DNA of 64,000 bases from Marsupella aquatica (Eukaryota; Marchantiophyta): contig OZ316896.1 in assembly GCA_973895155.1 (NCBI GenBank), positions 22,134,001 to 22,198,000 on the forward strand, written 5' to 3'. Made by a program: the position numbers and the translations under genes. The first letter of the stretch is position 1; every line of letters begins with the position of its first letter. Under the pieces are notes generated by a model, which did not search any database, was not told the origin of the DNA, and saw only the letters and a program-made list of their open reading frames with translations. Shown here in pieces: positions 21,101-29,997 of the stretch.

Positions 21101-21765
21101 ACTGTCTGCGGTGCCGGCCGATCATCTGGTACCACATCTCCCTGCACTTTGATAGAGAATGTATCCATCTCATGGTTCTCCTTGTCACTGTATATAACGG
21201 CCCCCTTACCAGAGATTTGTACTGCAATGTGCGTGAGAGTTGATTGCAGCGCTCCTGCGATCTCCTTTGCCTGAAGGGAGTTGTCCACCTTCCTCTCAAA
21301 TGTCACAAAAACATTGGCACCCCAACGGATCTTGGACACCACGTGGGTCGCCTCGGGTTTGAGAAACTGCTCCGTGATGACGCACGGGCTCAACTTTTCG
21401 TGGTGCAGGTTGATGGTGTCCTCCTTTGTAGTAATGCTGTAGATCAGCGTCGCACGAACTACCTTCTGACTGTTGACCTCATCGTTCAGATACTTTCCCG
21501 AGCCTGAGAGCGAGAGGAGGCCAGATAACACGCTGATCTTCAGACCCGCTTCGACGCTGAGCTTGTGGAACTTGTGTTGATAAGTATGCTCATAAGTGTA
21601 TTCACTGAAGATGTTTGGGACATCAATGGAGGTGATGGCTTCGTCGGGTGCTGCGGACCTGAGCAGGGAGACGGTACAGAATTGATCTCGGCGAACATCA
21701 TACAGATCACAAAGTGAGGCACCGCGACCCAAAGTCTTACGGTGCACTATACCGGCGCTATCCAT
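18115..21765 (-). CDS. SNTX-like N-terminal domain fused to P-loop GTPase, intronless, 1216 aa
   Basis: Start is the ATG at 21765; the frame opens upstream only with a TTG after a TAG. Residues 1-250 resemble the MACPF/CDC-like module of stonustoxin-family proteins: LGRGASLCDLYDVRRDQ at about 12-28, GLLSLSGSGKYLND at 82-95 and ATHVV...GANVFVTFE at about 139-157. A helical region (255-365) and a possible thioredoxin-like part (370-445, VYILYYSD) follow the SNTX domain order. Residues 540-600 are Cys-rich and probably bind zinc. The G domain has GQTGVGKT (625-632), DTPG (711-714) and TNSR (783-786), like septin/AIG1-type GTPases. A second Cys/His cluster spans 949-1011, then a coiled coil (1028-1128) and a Ser-rich tail. 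No signal peptide or PRY/SPRY domain is seen. The SNTX module also occurs in non-toxic proteins; I infer a cytosolic GTP-switched, possibly defence-related role. Confidence 0.85.
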   Translation of the reverse strand: MDSAGIVHRKTLGRGASLCDLYDVRRDQFCTVSLLRSAAPDEAITSIDVPNIFSEYTYEHTYQHKFHKLSVEAGLKISVLSGLLSLSGSGKYLNDEVNSQKVVRATLIYSITTKEDTINLHHEKLSPCVITEQFLKPEATHVVSKIRWGANVFVTFERKVDNSLQAKEIAGALQSTLTHIAVQISGKGAVIYSDKENHEMDTFSIKVQGDVVPDDRPAPQTVEDALDLMKAIPQLIKKFNHGKGIPLEVELYPLDRLADHFGTSIKEDKLKNDIDVACIGNVEAEVDNIVHQKQILHDFVAEVKDFSEHVSQEDLKECIHYQQKVNTADAEFRGSLKHAILAIRQKGDATSILHDVLRKYHENPHGAHEIPVFIDKKSALTNKMNFFQTMKDKDVDFLPKANSIDNFVAQHDNQDVYILYYSDAQRSTEKWQNTNSVFQEKIKERNEALKSTDNGVAGSLTTGTALSMSPKFVIVDVALHSHAPGANLSVHIARYSNGRLVTNDVVKDTASAVTQNIIRWTSIDKFGRPPRNITVTGFICPLALKSRCSAERRQWVCHSCNQPMKYIPGDHFYCNCGGVLLQDCQFKCCDPQHGCQYRCFRSLEDLKEQLPKITGPNSINILLLGQTGVGKTTLINALVNYLEYSTLQDATAGGVKVLIPSKFTQGTTTVQVGEADSQEACTKPDYMGQSSTQSCRSHYFTVGERQFRIIDTPGIGDVRGFQQDKQNTEHVLQYLGNVGQLHGICILLKPNESRLTPEFMFCLTSLLTNLHKHAANNIMFCYTNSRSTFYSHGDTHGLIVEMLSRIKKKHGQQIPYDETNTFYFDSESFRLLACIQHGMQFPQNVIKAYSGSWDKSVEETGRLLQAILDVEPHDVAETVSLNDARKLITLLARPLAEIANTITSNIIKISQQRETIDDAKNDEDQLQACLWRDMEVLEMTPINRPRTVCTSNSCIRTVDSATEYSSICHDPCYLENVPHDTVGHLALRQCHCMDETGKCKIGSCRCDWRQHQHILYSSRRVQVRKKDESVEKQIEDKTSAKEIVESKVKKVEQEIEELDAEKKKISSASARFAVFLKENAITPFNDSTDQYLQNMIKHRRNMGEMDQVRGLEELRKEYQHEIKLYEGSLAQSSSMSSLTSGSATPRPLRPEDVQRVLTELENLPHSGASLRQQMRASKECTAQIETYSRSSTHSSPNFTSKWNGVFSKFTVGLNRF

Positions 21766-22038
21766 GATGAGTGGTGAGGCGTGGGAACGAACATTGAATG
21801 TCAACTGATACTCCAACTAAAAGTGCCCCAAATCTTCAAATGTCGTTTTGTGCGAATGAAGATCGACTGGTACTGGTCCAACTTATCAACCGAGATTGTT
21901 AGACCCAACTCGCATGTGAAGGGTCCCAAGAAATGAGACCCTAAACTTTGACAATGTCAGGATATGTATGAACGCGAATTCCATGCAGCATCCCCCTCCA
22001 ACGCCAGTCCTGACGCCAGTTTTTCCGGGGTCCCAAGG

Positions 22039-22079
22039 GCAAGGGCCGGAAAGAGTCCGGCCCTTGCAGGTCGCGACCT
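22039..22079. promoter_or_regulatory. Strong hairpin plus 12-bp palindrome upstream of the SNTX-GTPase gene
   Basis: GCAAGGGCCGG (22039-22049), a 7-nt loop and CCGGCCCTTGC (22057-22067) form an 11-bp perfect stem. It is followed at once by the palindrome AGGTCGCGACCT (22068-22079). The pair lies 270-310 bp 5' of the ATG at 21765. Role unknown; it could be a dimeric-factor site or a 5' UTR structure. Confidence 0.6.
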
Positions 22080-22175
22080 TTGATTGCCTAATACGATAAA
22101 ACTGGTCTCATGACACATGTCAGTAAAAGAGCAAAGCAGCATATACAGTGTCTTTTCGGTTTTCGGTAGTCACCC

Positions 22176-22214
22176 TGCAAACTAGGCCTGCAAACTAGGC
22201 CTGCAAACTAGGCC
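22176..22214. repeat. 13-bp unit TGCAAACTAGGCC repeated three times
   Basis: Three exact head-to-tail copies upstream of the SNTX-GTPase gene. Confidence 0.95.
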
Positions 22215-23880
22215 TGCGATAAGCTACAGTAGGAAGTGGGGATTCTGGCACTCCGCAAGTCTCTTTGTACTCCTACGGAACTCGCACCTCACAGACTGAT
22301 CAAAATTTGTGGTCGACAACATTCAAAATCACGAAGTTTCCAAACCCTGCAAAAAGCACGAGGGATCTCGACTCACAAGCTACCAACACTGTTTTCGTCC
22401 TGACCAGGTACTTATTGAATGTACATGACCGTTACTCTGTTGCGAACGAATTGTAAGCTGAAGGTCTGAAATCTTGCAACATTGTCGGAGGTCTTTCTTC
22501 AGGTTATGGGTGCTCAAAAGCTGAAGCTCTCTTTTATTCATCGTCGTTCATTTGCTTCTGCTGTGCACTGGAGTGATGTGGGATCAGCAACGCTTCTCGT
22601 TTTGTCTCTCTGTCACTGCTCGCTCTCACCTGAGTCTTTTCTGAGTGCTGAGATCCTGCTGTGCCTGTGTTGTCATGATCTCTGTCAAAGCTTTGCGAAA
22701 TGAAGGGATTCTCGATCCAATTTTCTTGCCGTGGACATTGAATTCCTCTTGTGTCGCTGTGTGCTTGCTTCTTTCTCTCTCGCTCGCCCTCGCCAAAGGT
22801 TTTAGGAGAGATGAGGGAATGAAATGTCAGTAGGATTTTGTGGGATAGCGATGGTGCGCCAGAATGTAATGTCTTATGTTTTTGAGTTCTTAGTAAGATA
22901 AAAGGTATCCAAACATTTCTCCTATGGCATAACTTCGACAGTCACCGACAGTTAGATAATCGTGGCGCTTCGTTGAGCCACAGCTCACCTTGACTGGATC
23001 AATCAATTCTTTGCTCGTTTTGGAAGCTGATCAGATACTCACCCGTCGTGCTTTGTTGAGCTACTTCATTGATTCCCCATCTTTGACTCATTTGGAATCT
23101 TTAAATTTATCGCTCTGTTGAAAGCTGATTGAATCGCGCATCACAGAGCCATACTGACCACTTCCCCCATCACCTAAGGCTTGCCTTGGCCTGCCTGAAG
23201 AAAGGCACCCTCACGGTGCTCGTAGCGACTTTTACGATTGACTATGCACCCAAATACTGCCGGAACCAAATCAGCTTGCTGCAGGAATTCCTCCGCAACA
23301 CATCTTAGTCGGGGAGAAATTGGCCATTTCGTTCTGCAGATAACTGCTCCTCCATCCCTTCATATGGCTACACAGTAATATCTTTGACGAGATTCTTCCG
23401 GATCAAGATGAACTTATTTACACCTGATTTATCTAGATGTCAGCAATTGATTCGCGTCGGGGTCGCTTCAAAGCCGTGGACCACCGTGCCTGGAAATTTA
23501 GACAGCTGATAAGAATGCCGTAACCCACGATGGGGCGCCAGGATCAGGCACCAGAATAAACTTGTGAGCAACCAAAGACTCGTCTCTTTTGCCTTGGACG
23601 ATGATCTCCACGGGAAGTCAGTGAGAGCTGACAATGCTTCTCCCGTTCACTTGGCACGTCGTAAGAAAACCTATTGCTTTGACTATTGCTTGTATCCGAC
23701 ATTCGGGATCCTCAAATCAAAGTCTGAAACCATGTACCATCCCCCGGCCGTTCCTGTTCCCCCCTCCCTTGTACAATTGTGATGGTGTATGCGTAGCTAC
23801 ATGTGTCAAGCAATAGTATTGTTTGCTGTTCCGTAGTCCCACAAATTAGACCCTCCGGGGGAGATTTATTGTTGTTCCAA
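22215..23880. other. Upstream interval, nothing recognised
   Basis: Mixed-composition DNA with only short ORFs unlike known families. It may hold 5' UTR or introns of the minus-strand GTPase gene. The end (near 23880-23890, TTGTTGTTCCAATTCCTTTCAG) looks like a splice acceptor for the plus-strand ORF that follows. Confidence 0.45.
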
Positions 23881-23908
23881 TTCCTTTCAGGGGTGCAGGT
23901 TCGACTCT

Positions 23909-24481
23909 ATGACTTCCGGACATGACTTGGAGGTTCTTGCAAAGGCATATTCGGGGAAGATAAAGGAGGCCAAGGATTACTTGACACACCTGGAGTCAGC
24001 TTTTGTTGACCAACTTTGGCCTGCTTTGCAAACCGAAATGTCAACTTCAAAAAACCTTGGTCGTGAGGCCCAACATCTCAAGCAAGAGATTGAAAGGTTG
24101 AAGGCAGACAACCGCAAGGTTCATGGAGACAACATTATGCTTGAATCCATGCAATCTGAGGTTGTTCAGATTTTGCAAAAGAGAGTACACAAACACAAGG
24201 CATTAGTTGTGGACAATGCAGGCGAGAGAAACATTGGCATAGGAACCCGTGCACCTTTGGTTCCAATTTCCCCCAACCTTTCCAAGATTGGGGCTCGCAA
24301 CATAGATGTTGGACAGACAACTGTGGGCAAGGGCAAATGTGCACTTCCCTTGGTGTCTACTACACCCGACATGTGCAACCCTACTGGGCCATCACCGCAT
24401 GGCCAGGATGCTATTTCGTTGAGGCCCAGGAAGAAAATTTGTGTAGAGAGCGATTCTCTAGGTCTTGGGCCTTCACTATAG
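23909..24481 (+). CDS. Coiled-coil protein of unknown function, 190 aa
   Basis: ATG start at 23909, open to a stop at 24481. Residues about 10-90 are charged and helical (LEVLAKAYSGKIKEAK, LKQEIERLKADN, VVQILQKRVHKHK) and probably form a coiled coil. The C-terminal half is Pro/Gly-rich and low in structure, with a basic LRPRKK patch that could be a nuclear signal. A pyrimidine tract plus CAG about 20 bp upstream suggests a spliced 5' exon. It lies about 280 bp before the Harbinger Myb-like gene on the same strand, so it may belong to that element. I do not recognise the family. Confidence 0.5.
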   Translation: MTSGHDLEVLAKAYSGKIKEAKDYLTHLESAFVDQLWPALQTEMSTSKNLGREAQHLKQEIERLKADNRKVHGDNIMLESMQSEVVQILQKRVHKHKALVVDNAGERNIGIGTRAPLVPISPNLSKIGARNIDVGQTTVGKGKCALPLVSTTPDMCNPTGPSPHGQDAISLRPRKKICVESDSLGLGPSL

Positions 24482-24759
24482 AAAGAGTACCTTGTTGTTG
24501 TGCGAGAAAGAATTGTTTTGTTTCTACTTTAGCTTGGACATACTTTGTAGCTACCCAAAACTTTTTTGAAGTTTTCTTCAATTGTAAACTTTAATAAACT
24601 TTTGTTGTACTTATGTATCACTAAACTTCCATACAATTGTGCACCTTCTTTGTATTTTGATTTGAATAAAATCCATCCATTTTGCCAATTTTTTGTGAAT
24701 TCTGCCTTGTCAAATTCATTAAAGTGTTCTTTGAATTGCGTTCCACTTTGAGCCTTCAG

Positions 24760-25911
24760 ATGGACAGCCAGAATGTGAGTGATGTTCCAGGCCAAAGTGC
24801 ACCTTCACGAGAAGGTGTGCCATTCATTGACTTGGATCTCAACATCGGTCCATTTTGTACTCGTGCACCAGAACGTGTAGTGAAGAAGTTGCCGGTTTGG
24901 ACAGACAAGGAGATGAAGGGTTTGATTGCAGCCAAACAAAATGAACACCAGAATGTTGTTATGGGCGGCTCTACACAGCAGAAGATGAGCGGCAACAAGT
25001 TGAAATGGAAGGCAGTGGCAGCATTTATGAAGGATGAGGGGTTCACTCAACCTATTCGAGATGCAGCATCGTGCAAGAAGAAGTGGCACATCATTGAGGA
25101 CAAATTCAAAAAGATTTATGATTATGAGAAGAAAGAGAAGACAGGAGAGATTTCTTATTTTGACATGGGTGACATGGAGCGACGCCAGAAGCGAATGCCC
25201 ACTAATTTTTCTATAGACCTCTATGTAAAACTCTTGAGCTGGTATGCACATATTCCACGCGTCACCCCACCAGAGAGTTTTTTGTCAGATATCTCCGGGA
25301 TGGACCTACACCATGATGAAGACCCATTTGATCTTTCGTCCGCAAGTGAGAAACCTGTCCCATTCATGATGAATTTTATTTCTTTAATTGCATGATGCAA
25401 CTATTGTGTTTCACTGTTGCATTGACTACTTTAATTTCTTTGTGGAAATCTTCATTTTCCATTATGGCTTTAATGACTTGTATCTTTATTTTCCTCTTTC
25501 ATTTACTAAATGCAAATACTGCAATATTGAACAGGTGATGACAATGTCGAGGTTGACAAAGACACGTCTGCACCATCGAGCCAGACACACTTCTCAGGGG
25601 CAGCGCAAGAGAGTGCGCAACACAACACGGTCAATACAGGTGGTATGCAGAGACCATCATCACCTCAGGACTTCTCTAGCCCGCGCAATCGAGGTGTGAA
25701 GCGCAAGGCAACCAAATCGGGGAGCGACAAACAGGCACATTTGAAAAGGATGTCCAACACTTGTGCTGAGATGGCCAAACATAATTTTGAATTCCAAGAG
25801 CGTGAGTGTAACATTCGAGAGCGTGAGTGTGAAATGCGAAAGGAGGACACAGTTGTTTTGGCCACAGCAATTACCGCAGCAGCAAGCAAGGCAGCCGGGT
25901 TTAGGGTTTAG
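24760..25911 (+). CDS. PIF/Harbinger ORF1: Myb/SANT-like DNA-binding protein, two exons
   Basis: Exon 1 is 24760-25345 and exon 2 is 25535-25911. The donor CAA/GTGAGA and acceptor TTGAACAG/GTGATG join codons in phase, giving 320 residues with no stop. Residues about 45-130 form a trihelix/Myb-SANT-like domain (LPVWTDKEMKGL, LKWKAVAAFM, SCKKKWHIIEDKFKKIYDYEKKEKTG). Exon 2 adds a basic stretch (RGVKRKATK) and a charged helix (FEFQERECNIRERECEMRKE). In PIF/Harbinger transposons a Myb-like partner binds the ends and helps import the transposase; the transposase here is convergent at 26211-27523. This partner looks intact while the transposase is broken. Confidence 0.8.
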
Positions 25912-25917
25912 GGTTTA
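25897..25917. repeat. Short telomere-like tract (GGGTTTA)
   Basis: GGGTTTAGGGTTTAGGGTTT spans the stop codon of the Myb-like ORF. Two and a half plant-type telomere units are too few to mark a telomere. Confidence 0.8.
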
Positions 25918-26210
25918 TGGCACATTTCACTGAAGTTGTTATGAACAAGATTGGAAGTTCTTCACGACCTTCTCAGTAGAGTATGAAATACATAGTTTAT
26001 GTACAGAAGCCAATACTCTATGGATCTGAAGTGTATTCAATGCAAGTTCACTACATTAAAGTACAAACAAACTGTGAAAAGACTTTGATGCACACTGCAA
26101 TTTCAAACTTCTTTTCAAATATGCAAAGAACATTAATTATGTGTGGAAAGATCTTGCACTCATGGTCTATTATCTTTGTGGGCAGCAGCACATGTTTGTT
26201 GTTCATGCTC

Positions 26211-27523
26211 TCACTCTCTCTCTGGTAGCAAATGGTCCATCATCGCAATACGATAACTACGTCCATTACTGTAATTCAGATGTACAGCAGGGGGGCCTCC
26301 AGGTTCATAGGGAGGGTCTGGATCTAAGCCCCAAGCCGGATCATACACATCTCCGCGGTCAATGCGAATATTATGAAGAAGACATGCACAAGTATTATAA
26401 TGAGATAGTCGATAAGGGTGTGGCCGAAACATTTTGCGAGAAACAAATCTCCAACTATTCTTCAATTGACCAAAAGCACGCTCCACGCACATCCTGGTAG
26501 AGCTGAGCTTGTAGTTGAACTCGCTCTTTCTAGTATGCTCTCCTGCCACAGGAAAAGGGTTAAGCAACCAAGGATAAACAGGGTAACCAGCATCCCCAAT
26601 AATGTACTCCCCTGTAGTGAATCCACTTGGAGCTGTAAACGCCGGCCCCGAGAGTTTGGTATGGTGTCCCACAACATCGTTATAAAAACCTGACACTCTC
26701 AAAAGGCAAGAGTCTTGAATACTGCCAGGCCATCCTGCAAACACATCCATAAATCGAAGCCGACTATCACAAACAGCCTGCATGGAAATGCTCTGACCAT
26801 GCCTATAGTCATGATAATCGATGGAATTTGTCCCAAGAGGTAACTCCACTTAAAATGAGTGGCGTCAATTGCACCGCAACAGTTTGGAAATCCTTGTAGT
26901 TGTCGGAACTCTTCTTTCACATGTGCCATGGCCTCTCCTTGTGGCCAACTCAAATGTGTCCCTCTTGCGTGTACAATCAATGCCTTCACAAATCGCCAAA
27001 TTACATCAGAAATACATGGGACTGAAACCCCAAACATCTCTGAAAGTGTCAACAGCAAACACCCACTGGCAAATCTACGTAGAGCTATGGCAACTTGTCG
27101 CTCAACTGACAAGGTCCTGTTGGTCAACTTGCGTAGGCCAGGTGGGGGTTGTGTAGTCAAATCTCCTCGAACCAGATCACAAATGTAAGCAAATGTTGCA
27201 GGTGATACACGAAACAAATTTTTGAAGCGAACTGGGTCGTCTTCAATCACATGCATAAGGTACCACCCACTCCATTCTCTTGATCTAGGCTCGATATAAT
27301 TTTGAGACAGAAGGCGATGATCTCTGGAAAAAGCAAGTTCAATAGTTTGAAACAATTGAAACAAGTTTACAAAAAGTGTATCATCCACTTCACCCGGTCT
27401 ATTTCTGCTTTCCATGAAATAGGTAGCAACAACACCCCACAAGTGCATCTGCTGCAAGAACACTTGGTGGAATAGAAGAAATGCTGAACAAATGATTTCC
27501 CATTCCTCGTCTGAAAGAACCAT
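26211..27523 (-). pseudogene. PIF/Harbinger DDE transposase, one-base frameshift
   Basis: Two overlapping frames make one protein. The N-terminal frame starts at the ATG at 27523 (MVLSDEEWEII). It carries the helical segment (RFKNLFRVSPATF, RQVAIALRRFASG) and the first catalytic Asp in CCGAIDATHFK. The C-terminal frame (entered near 26850) begins VELPLGTNSIDYHDYRHG. It has the second Asp in FAGWPGSIQDSCLL, the GDAGYP motif and the catalytic Glu in CVERAFGQLKNSW. Where the frames meet the DNA reads AAGTGGAG, while continuity needs AAGGTGGAG, so one G appears lost. All three DDE residues survive in sequence but not in one frame. It lies tail to tail with the Myb-like ORF. Confidence 0.9.
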
Positions 27524-28990
27524 GTTTGAAATTGTTGAGTGTGAAACAGCCTGCACAATTAATGAAAGAAAAGAAACATGTGAATGAGTAAAAACCTTTC
27601 AGAACAATGACAGAAAGACACACATAAAAGAAACAAAATAAAACAATAACTTCAATAATGAGGGAAGACAATAAGGAGGGTCTGCATTTTGTGTAGAAAC
27701 AAGGAATACCACCTGACCTAGACATATGATAGCCCGGGTCATGTAATTCGTGCCTGGAATTGGATATGACTAATATATATCCCAAGCTGGGTGTACATGT
27801 TGCAGTTTCTTAGGAAGACAATATGCTCATTTGCACATACTGTATATCACAGTACATGGAGTCCCGATTATGATTGACATTTCAAGGTTTGTGGCAGCTG
27901 AAGGGACGACTGTTTGGACTTATCCACCCAAATGAATCGTAGTGGACTTTTATGCACCCAAATGAATGGTACTGGACTCACATGTATGGAACATGAGTGA
28001 AATTAAAAGTATGGCTACTATATGCATCCTTTATGCAGCCGTTAATAGACCTTGACAGGAAGTGATCCCTTCGGAAAGTAGCCTTGCTTTAGTAGTCTCG
28101 CGTTCGCCAAGCCTAATGTAGCTAGTGATAATCAAATCAGTCAAGCTCACTTGAGTATTCAAACATGAAATAATTGACACTGCATTGCTTTCTTGAAGTA
28201 CCGCTTTGCAGAAGGGATTGCGCAGATTTTGACATAGCATTGCTTTCCCGACTTGAAGGTGGTAAACAAGTGAATATAAGTTTTAAAGTAAACCTGCTAA
28301 ACCCTAAAGGTTACTCAAACATGGTGTAGTCGGAAGTCGGAAGTGTTCCAAAAGTAGGCATGAGCTTAATTCTTCATTAACTAGGAACTTCAAACAAGTT
28401 TACATAGTGCTCCTTCAACTTGTTCTTGGGATTGTGAGCCACAAAAAATATACAGACTTATACTGAAGATGTGGAGGATTTTCCAGGAACGTTGACAACT
28501 ACGAGAATGATTGAGAAATTCGTGTGATCACACCACCTCTGCATTTTCTCGTGCGACTTGAGGATCGTCCAGACGGACGGACTGCAAGATAGAAGGTTTG
28601 CTGTCGTAAGAGAATAGGCTAGCTTCAAAGCCTGGATTGCAAGCCGACGGTGTTTTGTACTGTTGTAACCATGTGGTCGAGCTACTCCATGATAGTCTTC
28701 TGTACTAGAGGTATCGATGGCTTAATACTGAATGGTCGCCTTTGACAATGAGAAACATTCTGAAGAGAGGATCCATGGCGGAATGTTTCCCGAACAATTG
28801 AAATATAGTGTCCCTCATTGACTGTGCCAGACCACCGTAGACAGAGTGCCTTCTGAGCGAAGTCCTTCAATTCATTAGAATGAATCATCTTCGGAATAGA
28901 TAGTACATTTTGGAAAGGTGATTTATACAGATAGTTGTTCTAAGGCTCTTTGACTAATGTTCGACGTTCGCAGTCATGGTGCTGTTCTTA
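27524..28990. other. Interval with nothing recognised
   Basis: The start (27550-27565) looks like a splice acceptor for the Harbinger transposase, so an upstream exon may lie here. The remainder has only short ORFs. I could not find Harbinger terminal inverted repeats or their 3-bp target duplication. Confidence 0.45.
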
Positions 28991-29389
28991 CCTGTGTGAA
29001 ATTGAAACAGAAAGAGCGAAACTTCCGATCGAAGTGAAATGCGTGGAACTAGTCACTCGTGAACTTCCTAATGAGTCCCCAACTTGTAGCGCAATTCGAT
29101 CAGCAAAGCGATGGTGGAGCAGATTGGAGGTGAACAATAGCGAACATGAAAAGGGAGTCAGAGTGATGGGGAGCGCACGCAGTTTCGCAGGCGGCATTTT
29201 GCAGGGACTCACAAGAACTGGCTGCCGTGGCCTGTATAATCTGCAGAGGCAAACGACAAGCGCGGACACGTAACAGAATGTGCAGGTGTGACACGTAGCG
29301 GCATCACGGATTTTGTGGGATAAGCAACGCTTGCTTTTCGCCTGCAGACTCGAGAGTGCTAAGGACAGGCCGCTAACATGCGAGTTGAG

Positions 29390-29960
29390 CATTAGTTCTC
29401 CGATGTAGCGTCCGTCGCAAATCCTTAAAAGTCTCGTATGGGGTTCTTCCTCGCTTGAGAAAAGAATGACGTCTTCGGCCACAGCAGTAGATTGCGCGTT
29501 GATCAGAAAACCGAAGACCCGTCTACAAGTGTGCGCGTGTTGGCTTCAGAAGTTGGTCACATGGCTTCAGCGGCATCTTCCAACAGTCTGACCGCTAAAT
29601 TGGCTCCTACCGTCGAAGCGGCCAAGAGCATCACAGTATCACACCTCGCGCTTGGATTAAACCCACAGCAAAATGAGATGGGGAAAATTCCGTTGTCAAA
29701 AGGGGTGACGGTAGGATTGAATCGGATTGGTGAGTCATTCGCGAGGAGGTTGGAAGCTGTAGAGAAAGAGCTCACACGCTTGTGAACCCTGGCCGGAGCC
29801 AATTTCTGGTGGGCAAAAATTTGCCAATAGCTTAACTCAAAACCCAGTTGGCGAATGATACCAGGGATAAGATTTGAACAAATTTCTCGCCACCATGGAA
29901 TGTGGAGGAGCTTTACAATGGCCAGAAACGACTGTAAAATGGCCAGTGTACCTTGGCCAA
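29390..29960. repeat. 5' block shared with the second GTPase locus
   Basis: The reverse complement of this block matches 56664-57245 at roughly nine bases in ten or better. Both contain, for example, CCAGAAATTGGCTCCGGCCA and TTCTCAAGCGAGGAAGA. In the right copy the block lies about 290 bp before the GTPase start. Here it is 7.6 kb from the SNTX-GTPase start, with the Harbinger unit between. A frame TFSSEEEPHTR-like (as LFSSEEEPHTR) is kept in both. Confidence 0.85.
29562..29785 (+). CDS. Possible small protein, 74 aa, upstream of the GTPase block
   Basis: Open from the ATG at 29562 to TGA at 29783-29785. It encodes a basic helical C terminus (LNRIGESFARRLEAVEKEL). The homologous strand at the right locus has a frameshift and early stop, so if real it is kept only here. 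It could be the 3' exon of a plus-strand gene or a chance frame. Family unknown. Confidence 0.3.
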
Positions 29961-29997
29961 AAAGTATACACTGTTTTGAGGGTGGTATTATGGGATA

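Noticed and set aside
18030-21274. Many ORFs opposite the SNTX-GTPase gene
   Set aside because: Shadow frames of a long, compositionally balanced coding region.
18115-21765. Calling the SNTX-like protein a toxin
   Set aside because: Similarity is to the N-terminal module only; the PRY/SPRY part and any secretion signal are missing, and the family includes non-toxic proteins.
25897-25917. Interstitial telomere or chromosome end
   Set aside because: Only two and a half TTTAGGG units, inside a Harbinger coding exon.
28988-29482. 164-codon minus-strand ORF as a complete gene
   Set aside because: GTG start and loss of similarity to the right locus midway; only its first 35 codons lie in the conserved block.
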